A stretch of 64,000 nucleotides of DNA. Origin: Atherix ibis (taxonomy: Eukaryota > Arthropoda > Insecta > Diptera > Athericidae). A program made the position numbers and the translations under genes. The notes under the pieces were generated by a model that did not search any database, had not been told where the DNA came from, and was given only the letters and a program-made list of their open reading frames with translations. The stretch lies in assembly GCA_958298945.1 (NCBI GenBank), contig OY282609.1:43600954-43664953 (forward strand), in the 5' to 3' direction. Shown here one piece after another: positions 51,401-61,060 of the stretch; position 1 is the first letter of the stretch, and each line of letters starts with the position of its first letter.

Positions 51401-52249
51401 TTCAAGAGGAATATTCAGTGGTATTTTTCTAGAGGAATATTCAGTAGTATTTTTCAAAAGGAATATTCAGCGGTATTTTTTAAGAGGATTAGTCAGTTGT
51501 ATTTTTCAAGCGGAATGTTCAGTTGTATTTTTCAAGAGGAATATTCAGTAGTATTTTTCAAGAGGAATAATCAGTGGTATTTTTTAATAGTAATATTCAG
51601 TGGTATTTTTCAAAAGGAATATTCAGTGGTATTTTTCAAGAGGAATATTCAGTGATATTTTTCAAGTGGAATAATCAATGGTATTTTTCAGAAGGAATAT
51701 TCAGTGGTATTTTTCAAGAGGAGTATTTAGTGGTACTTTTCAAAAGGATTATTCAATGGTATTTTTCGAGAGGAATATTCAATGGTATTTTTCAAGAGGA
51801 ATATTAAGTGGTATTTTTAAAGAGGTATATGTAGTAGTATTTTTTTAGAGGAATATTCAGTGGTATTTTTCAAGAAAAATATTCAGTGGTATTTCTCAAG
51901 AGGATTAGTCAGTTGTATTTTTCAAGAGGAATATTCAGTTGTATTTTGCAAGAGGAATATTCAATAGTATTTTTCAAAAGGAATAATCAGTGGTATTTTT
52001 TAAAAATAATATTCAGTGGTATTTTTCAAGAGGAATATTCAGTGGTATTTTTCAAGAGGAATATTCAGTGATATTTTTCAAGTGGAATAATCAGTGGTAT
52101 TTTTCAAGAGGAATATTCAGTGGTAGTTTTCAAGAGGAATATTCAGTGGTACTTTTCAAAAGGATTATTCAATGGTATTTTTCAAGAGGAATATTCAGTG
52201 GTATTTTTCAAGAGGAATATTCCGTGGTATTTTTCAAGAGGAGTATTTA
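48401..52249 (+). repeat. Mosaic HOR region, units related to both sides
   Basis: 26-bp-derived units throughout. The 44-bp deletion junction appears twice, at about 48,420 and 49,210, in its GATATTTTAG form. Runs here recur downstream: about 51,574-51,880 matches 54,045-54,350 and 51,886-52,250 matches 54,357-54,720, both at offset 2,471 bp, and the latter run recurs again near 56,679. No gene is present. Confidence 0.78.
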
Positions 52250-55200
52250 GTGGTACTTTTCAAAAGGATTATTGAATGGTATTTTTCAAGAGGAATATTT
52301 AGTTGTATTTTTCAAGAGGAATATTCAGTGGTATTTTTCAAGAGGTATATTCAGTGGTATTTTTCAAGAGGAATATTCAGTGGTATTTTTCTAGAGCAAT
52401 ATTCAGTAGTATTTTTCAAAAGGAATATTCAGCGGTATTTTTCAAGAGGATTATTCAGTGGTATTTTTCAGGAGGAATAATCAGTGGTATTTTTAAAGAG
52501 GATTATTCAGTGGTATTTTTCAAGAGGATTATTTACTGGCATTTTTCAAGAGGAACATCCAGTGGTATTTTTCAAGAGGAATATTAACTGGTATTTTTCA
52601 AAAGGAATATTTAATGGTATTTTTCAAGAAGAATATTCAGTGGTATTTTTCAAGAGAAATATTCAGTGGTATTTTTCAAGAGGAATATTCAGTTGTACTT
52701 TTCAAGAGGAATATGCAATGGTATTTTTCAAGAGGATTTTTTCAGTGGTATTTTTCAAGAGGAATATTCAATGGTATTTTTAAAGAGGAAAATTCAGTGG
52801 TATTTTTCAAGAGGAATATTAAGTGGTATTTTTCAAGAGGAATATTCAGCGGTATTTTCAGCAGAACTTTTCAGTAGTATTTTTCAAGAGGAATATTCAG
52901 TGGTATTTTTCAAGAGGAATATTCAGTGGTATTTTTCAAGAGGAATATTCAATGGTATTTTTCAAGAGGAATATTCAGTGGTATTTTTCAAGAGGAATAT
53001 TAAGTGGTATTTTTCAAGATTAACATTCCGTGATATTTTTCAAGAGGATTAGTCAGTTGTATTTTTCAAGAGGAATATTCAGTTGTATTTTTCAAGAGGA
53101 ATATTCAGTAGTATTTTTCAAGAGGAATAATCAGTGGTATTTTTTAATAGTAATATTCAGTGGTATTTTTCAAGAGGAATATTCAGTGGTATTTTTTAAG
53201 AGGAATATTCAGTGATATTTTTCAAGTGGAATAATCAATGGTATTTTTCAGGAGGAATATTCTGTGGTATTTTTCAAGAGGAGTATTTAGTGGTACTTTT
53301 CAAAAGGATTATTGAATGGTATTTTTCAAGAGGAATATTTAGTTGTATTTTTCAAGAGGAATATTCAGTGGTATTTTTCAAGAGGAATATTCAGTGGTAT
53401 TTTTCAAGAGGAATATTCAGTGGTATTTTTCTAGAGCAATATTCAGTAGTATTTTTCAAAAGGAATATTCAGCGGTATTTTTCAAGAGGATTATTCAGTG
53501 GTATTTTCCAGGAGGAATAATCAGTGGTATTTTTAAAGAGGATTATTCAGTGGTATTTTTCAAGAGGATTATTTACTGGCATTTTTCAAGAGGAACATCC
53601 AGTGGTATTTTTATAGAGGAATATTAACTGGTATTTTTCAAAAGGAATATTTAATGGTATTTTTCAAGAAGAATATTCAGTGGTATTTTTCAAGAGGAAT
53701 ATTCAGTGGTATTTTTCAAGAGGAATATTCAGTTGTATTTTTCAAGAGGAATATGCAATGGTATTTTTCAAGAGGATTTTTTCAGTGGTATTTTTCAAGA
53801 GGAATATTCAATGGTATTTTTTAAGAGGAAAATTCAGTGGTATTTTTCAAGAGGAATATTCAGTGATATTTTTAAAGAGGTATATGTAGTGGTATTTTTT
53901 AAGAGGAATATTCAGTGGTATTTTTCAAGAAGAATATTCAGTGGTATTTCTCAAGAAAATTAGTCAGTTGTATTTTTCAAGAGGAATATTCAGTTGTTTT
54001 TTTCACGAGGAATATTCAGTAGTATTTTTAAAGAAGAATGATCAGTGGTATTTTTTAATAGTAATATTCAGTGGTATTTTTCAAAAGGAATATTCAGTGG
54101 TATTTTTCAAGTGGAATATTCAGTGATATTTTTCAAGTGGAATAATCATTGGTATTTTTCAGGAGGAATATTCAGTGGTATTTTTCAAGAGGAGTATTTA
54201 GTGGTACTTTTCAAAAGGATTATTCAATGGTATTTTTCGAGAGGAATATTCAATGGTATTTTTCAAGAGGAATATTAAGTGGTATTTTTAAAGAGGTATA
54301 TGTAGTAGTATTTTTTTAGAGGAATATTCAGTGGTATTTTTCAAGAAAAATATTCAGTGGTATTTCTCAAGAGGATTAGTCAGTTGTATTTTTCAAGAGG
54401 AATATTCAGTTGTATTTTGCAAGAGGAATATTCAATAGTATTTTTCAAAAGGAATAATCAGTGGTATTTTTTAAAAATAATATTCAGTGGTATTTTTCAA
54501 AAGGAATATTCAGTGGTATTTTTCAAGAGGAATATTCAGTGATATTTTTCAAGTGGAATAATCAGTGGTATTTTTCAAGAGGAATATTCAGTGGTAGTTT
54601 TCAAGAGGAATATTCAGTGGTACTTTTCAAAAGGATTATTCAATGGTATTTTTCAAGAGGAATATTAACTGGTATTTTTCAAAAGGAATATTTAATGGTA
54701 TTTTTCAAGAAGAATATTCAGTGGTATTTTTCAAGAGGAATATTCAGTGGTATTTTTCAAGAGGAATATTCAGTTGTATTTTTCAAGAGGAATATGCAAT
54801 GGTATTTTTCAAGAGGATTTTTTCAGTGGTATTTTTCAAGAGGAATATTCAATGGTATTTTTTAAGAGGAAAATTCAGTGGTATTTTTCAAGAGGAATAT
54901 TAAGTGGTATTTTTCAAGAGGAATATTCAGCGGTATTTTCAGCAGAACTTTTCAGTAGTATTTTTCAAGAGGAATATTCAGTGGTATTTTTCAAGAGGAA
55001 TATTCAGTGGTATTTTTCAAGAGGAATATTCAATGGTATTTTTCAAGAGGAATATTCAGTGGTATTTTTCAAGAGGAATATTAAGTGGTATTTTTCAAGA
55101 TTAACATTCCGTGATATTTTTCAAGAGGATTAGTCAGTTGTATTTTTCAAGAGGAATATTCAGTTGTATTTTACAAGAGGAATATTCAGTAGTATTTTTC

Positions 55201-58200
55201 AAGAGGAATAATCAGTGGTATTTTTTAATAGTAATATTCAGTGGTATTTTTCAAGAGGAATATTCAGTGGTATTTTTTAAGAGGAATATTCAGTGATATT
55301 TTTCAAGTGGAATAATCAATGGTATTTTTCAGGAGGAATATTCTGTGGTATTTTTCAAGAGGAGTATTTAGTGGTACTTTTCAAAAGGATTATTGAATGG
55401 TATTTTTCAAGAGGAATATTTAGTTGTATTTTTCAAGAGGAATATTCAGTGGTATTTTTCAAGAGGAATATTCAGTGGTATTTTTCAAGAGGAATATTCA
55501 GTGGTATTTTTCTAGAGCAATATTCAGTAGTATTTTTCAAAAGGAATATTCAGCGGTATTTTTCAAGACGATTATTCAGTGGTATTTTCCAGGAGGAATA
55601 ATCAGTGGTATTTTTAAAGAGGATTATTCAGTGGTATTTTTCAAGAGGATTATTTACTGGCATTTTTCAAGAGGAACATCCAGTGGTATTTTTCAAGAGG
55701 AATATTAACTGGTATTTTTCAAAAGGAATATTTAATGGTATTTTTCAAGAAGAATATTCAGTGGTATTTTTCAAGAGGAATATTCAGTGGTATTTTTCAA
55801 GAGGAATATTCAGTTGTATTTTTCAAGAGGTATGTGCAATGGTATTTTTCAAGAGGATTTTTTCAGTGGTATTTTTCAAGAGGAATATTCAATGGTATTT
55901 TTTAAGAGGAAAATTCAGTGGCATTTTTCAAGAGGAATATTAAGTGGTATTTTTCAAGATTAACATTCCGTGATATTTTAGTTTTTTTAAAGAGGAATAT
56001 TCAGTGGTATTTTTCAAGAGGAATATTCAGTGATATTTTTAAAGAGGTATATGTAGTGGTATTTTTTAAGAGGAATATTCAGTGGTATTTTTCAAGAAGA
56101 ATATTCAGTGGTATTTCTCAAGAGAATTAGTCAGTTGTATTTTTCAAGAGGAATATTCAGTTGTATTTTTCAAGAGGAATATTCAGTAGTATTTTTAAAG
56201 AAGAATGATCAGTGGTATTTTTTAAAAGTAATATTTAGTGGTATTTTTCAAGAGGAATATTCAGTGGTATTTTTCAAGCAGAATATTCAGTGATATTTTT
56301 CAAGTGGAATAATCAGTAGTATTTTCAGGAGGAATTTTCAGTGGTATTTTTCAAGAGCAATATTCAGTGGTACTTTTCAAAAGGATTATTTAATGGTATT
56401 TTTCAAGAGGAATATTTAGTTGTATTCTTCAAGAGGAATATTCAGTGGTATATTTCAAGAGGAATATTCAGTGGTATTTTTCAAGAGGAATATTCAGTGG
56501 TATTGTTCTAGAGGAATATTCAGTAGTATTTTTCAAAAGAAATATTCAGCGGTATTTTTCAAGAGGAATATTCAGTGGTATTTTTCAAGAGGAATATTCA
56601 GTGATATTTTTCAAGTGGAATAATAAGTGGTATTTTTCAGGATGAATATTCAGTGGTATTTTTCAAGAAAAATATTCAGTGGTATTTCTCAAGAGGATTA
56701 GTCAGTTGTATTTTTCAAGAGGAATATTCAGTTGTATTTTGCAAGAGGAATATTCAATAGTATTTTTCAAAAGGAATAATCAGTGGTATTTTTTAAAAAT
56801 AATATTCAGTGGTATTTTTCAAGAGGAATATTCAGTGGTATTTTTCAAGAGGAATATTCAGTGATATTTTTCAAGTGGAATAATCAGTGGTATTTTTCAA
56901 GAGGAATATTCAGTGGTAGTTTTCAAGAGGAATATTCAGTGGTACTTTTCAAAAGGATTATTCAATGGTATTTTTCAAGAGGAATATTCAGTGCTATTTT
57001 TCAAAAGGAATGTTCAGTGGTATTTTTCAAGAGGAATATTCAGTGGTATTTTTCAAGAGGAATATTCAGTGGTATTTTTCTAGAGGAATATTCAGTAGTA
57101 TTTTTCAAAAGGAATATTCAGCGGTATTTTTTAAGAGGATTAGTCAGTTGTATTTTTCAAGCGGAATGTTCAGTTGTATTTTTCAAGAGGAATATTCAGT
57201 AGTATTTTTCAAGAGGAATAATCAGTGGTATTTTTTAATAGTAATATTCAGTGTTATTTTTCAAAAGGAATATTCAGTGGTATTTTTCAAGAGGAATATT
57301 CAGTGATATTTTTCAAGTGGAATAATCAATGGTATTTTTCAGGAGGAATATTCAGTGGTATTTTTCAAGAGGAGTATTTAGTGGTACTTTTCAAAAGGAT
57401 TATTCAATGGTATTTTTCAAGAGGAATATTTAGTTGTATTTTTCAAGAGGAATATTAAGTGGTATTTTTCAAGAGGAATATTCAGTGGTATTTTTCAAGA
57501 GGAATATTCAGTGGTATTTTTCTAGAGCAATATTCAGTAGTATTTTTCAAAAGGAATATTCAGCGGTATTTTTCAAGAGGATTATTCAGTGGTATTTTTC
57601 AGGAGGATTAATCAGTGGTATTTTTAAAGAGGATTATTCAGTGGTATTTTTCAAGAGGATTATTTACTGGCATTTTTCAAAAGGAATATTTAATGGTATT
57701 TTTCAAGAAGAATATTCAGTGGTATTTTTCAAGAGGAATATTCAGTGGTATTTTTCAAGAGGAATATTCAGTTGTATTTTTCAAGAGGAATACGCAATGG
57801 TATTTTTCAAGAGGATTTTTTCAGTGGTATTTTTCAAGAGGAATATTCAATGGTATTTTTTAAGAGGAATATTCAGTGGAATTTTTCAAGAGGAATATTA
57901 AGTGGTATTTTTCAAGATTAACATTCCGTGATATTTTAGTTTTTTTAAAGAGGAATATTCAGTGGTATTTTTCAAGAGGAATATTCAGTGATATTTTTAA
58001 AGAGGTATATGTAGTGGTATTTTTTAAGAGGAATATTCAGTGGTATTTTTCAAGAAGAATATTCAGTAGTATTTCTCAAGAGAATTAGTCAGTTGTATTT
58101 TTCAAGAGGAATATTCAGTTGTATTTTTCAAGAGGAATATTCAGTAGTATTTTGAAAGAGGAATGATCAGTGGTATTTTTTAAAAGTAATATTCAGTGGT

Positions 58201-58949
58201 ATTTTTCAAGAGGAATATTCAGTGGTATTTTTCAAGCGGAATATTCAGTGATATTTTTCAAGTGGAATAATCAGTAGTATTTTCAGGAGGAATTTTCAGT
58301 GGTATTTTTCAAGAGGAATATTCAGTGGTACTTTTCAAAAGGATTATTCAATGGTATTTTTCAAGAGGAATATTTAGTTGTATTCTTCAAGAGGAATATT
58401 CAGTGGTATATTTAAAGAGGAATATTAAGTGGTATTCTTCAAGAGGAATATTCAGTGGTATTTTTCTAGAGGAATATTCAGTAGTATTTTTCAAAAGGAA
58501 TATTCAGCGGTATTTTTCAAGAGGATTATTCAGTGGTATTTTTCAGGAGGAATAATCAGTGGTATTTTTAAAGAGGATTATTCAGTTGTATTTTTCAAGA
58601 GGATTATTTAGTGGCATTTTTCAAGAGGAACATCCAGTGGTATTTTTCAAGAGGAATATTAAGTGGTATTTTTCAAAAGGAATATTTAATGGTATTTTTC
58701 AAGAAAAATATTCAGTGGTATTTTTCAAGAGGAATATTCAGTGGTATTTTTCAAGAGGAATATTCAGTTGTATTTTTCAAGAGGAACATGCAATGGTATT
58801 TTTCAAGAGGATTTTTTCAGTGGTATTTTTCAAGAGGATTATTCTGTGGTATTTTTCAAGAGCAATATTCAGTGGTAGTTTTCAAGAGGAATATTAAGTG
58901 GTATTTTTTAAGAGGTATATTTAATGGTATTTTTCAAGAGGACTATTCA
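52250..58949 (+). repeat. Mosaic of modules of about 1,040 and 2,081 bp
   Basis: Runs at about 52,250-52,840 and 53,290-53,850 match at offset 1,040 bp (40 units). About 52,600-53,840 matches 54,680-55,920 at offset 2,081 bp (80 units plus one base). A module landmark, TTTACTGGCATTTTTC followed by GAACATCCAG, lies near 52,541, 53,573, 55,654, 59,726 and 60,765. Two copies of the 44-bp deletion junction are at about 55,979 and 57,937. The matching offsets change along the region, which shows repeated gain and loss of whole units. Confidence 0.8.
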
Positions 58950-61060
58950 GTAGTATTTTTCAAGAGGAATTTTCAGTGGTATTTTTCAAGAGGAATATTC
59001 AGCGGTATTTTCAGCAGAACTTTTCAGTAGTATTTTTCAAGAGGAATATTCAGTGGTATTTTTCAAGAGGAATATTCAGTGGTATTTTTCAAGAGGAATA
59101 TTCAATGGTATTTTTCAAGAGGAATATTCAGTGGTATTTTTCAAGAGGAATATTAAGTGGTATTTTTCAAGATTAACATTCCGTGATATTTTTCAAGAGG
59201 ATTAGTCCGTTGTATTTTTCAAGAGGAATATTCAGTTGTATTTTGCAAGAGGAATATTCAGTAGTATTTTTCAAGAGGAATAATCAGTGGTATTTTTTAA
59301 TAGTAATATTAAGTGGTATTTTTCAAGAGGAATATTCAGTGGTATTTTTCAAGAGGAATATTCAGTGATATTTTTCAAGTGAAATAATCAATGGTATTTT
59401 TCAGGAGGAATATTCTGTGGTATTTTTCAAGAGGAGTATTTAGTGGTACTTTTCAAAAGGATTATTGAATGGTATTTTTCAAGAGGAATATTTAGTTGTA
59501 TTTTTCAAGAGGAATATTCAGTGGTATTTTTCAAGAGGAATATTCAGTGGTATTTTTCAAGAGGAATATTCAGTGGTATTTTTCTAGAGCAATATTCAGT
59601 AGTATTTTTCAAAAGGAATATTCAGCGGTATTTTTCAAGAGGATTATTCAGTGGTATTTTTCAGGAGGAATAATCAGTGGTATTTTTAAAGAGGATTATT
59701 CAGTGGTATTTTTCAAGAGGATTATTTACTGGCATTTTTCAAGAGGAACATCCAGTGGTATTTTTCAAGAGGAATATTAACTGGTATTTTTCAAAGGAAT
59801 ATTTAATGGTATTTTTCAAGAAGAATATTCAGTGGTATTTTTCAAGAGGAATATTCAGTGGTATTTTTCAAGAGGAATATTCAGTTGTATTTTTCAAGAG
59901 GAATATGCAATGGTATTTTTCAAGAGGATTTTTTCAGTGGTATTTTTCAAGAGGAATATTCAATGGTATTTTTTAAGAGGAAAATTCAGTAGTATTTTTC
60001 AAGAGGAATATTAAGTGGTATTTTTCAAGAGGAATATTCAGCGGTATTTTCAGCAGAACTTTTCAGTAGTATTTTGCAAGAGGAATATTCAGTGGTATTT
60101 TTCAAGAGGAATATTCAGTGGTATTTTTCAAGAGGAATATTCAATGGTATTTTTCAAGAGGAATATTCAGTGGTATTTTTCAAGAGGAATATTAAGTGGT
60201 ATTTTTCAAGATTAACATTCCGTGATATTTTTCAAGAGGATTAGTCAGTTGTATTTTTCAAGAGGAATATTCAGTTGTATTTTTCAAGAGGAATATTCAG
60301 TAGTATTTTTCAAGAGGAGTAATCAGTGGTATTTTTTAATAGTAATATTCAGTGGTATTTTTCAAGAGGAATATTCAGTGGTATTTTTTAAGAGGAATAT
60401 TCAGTGATATTTTTCAAGTGGAATAATCAATGGTATTTTTCAGGAGGAATATTCTGTGGTATTTTTCAAGAGGAGTATTTAGTGGTACTTTTCAAAAGGA
60501 TTATTGAATGGTATTTTTCAAGAGGAATATTTAGTTGTATTTTTCAAAAGGAATATTCAGTGGTATTTTTCAAGAGGAATATTCAGTGGTATTTTTCAAG
60601 AGGAATATTCAGTGGTATTTTTCTAGAGCAATATTCAGTAGTATTTTTCAAAAGGAATATTCAGCGGTATTTTTCAAGAGGATTATTCAGTGGTATTTTC
60701 CAGGAGGAATAATCAGTGGTATTTTTAAAGAGGATTATTCAGTGGTATTTTTCAAGAGGATTATTTACTGGCATTTTTCAAGAGGAACATCCAGTAGTAT
60801 TTTTCAAGAGGAATATTAACTGGTATTTTTCAAAAGGAATATTTAATGGTATTTTTCAAGAAGAATATTCAGTGGTATTTTTCAAGAGGAATATTCAGTG
60901 GTATTTTTCAAGAGGAATATTCAGTTGTATTTTTCAAGAGGAATATGCAATGGTATTTTTCAAGAGGATTTTTTCAGTGGTATTTTTCAAGAGGAATATT
61001 CAATGGTATTTTTTAAGAGGAAAATTCAGTGGTATTTTTCAAGAGGAATATTAAGTGGTA
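58950..61060 (+). repeat. 1,039-bp HOR, two tandem copies
   Basis: The run from about 58,950 recurs from about 59,989 at an offset of 1,039 bp along its whole length (40 units minus one base). The missing base is near 59,790, where the first copy reads TTTTCAAAGG and the second TTTTCAAAAGG. Each copy carries a 25-bp CAGCAGAAC unit (59,012 and 60,051), the ATTAACATTCCG unit, CTAGAGCAATATT and TTTACTGGC. Differences by eye are few, so this is another recent or homogenised tandem. Confidence 0.9.
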
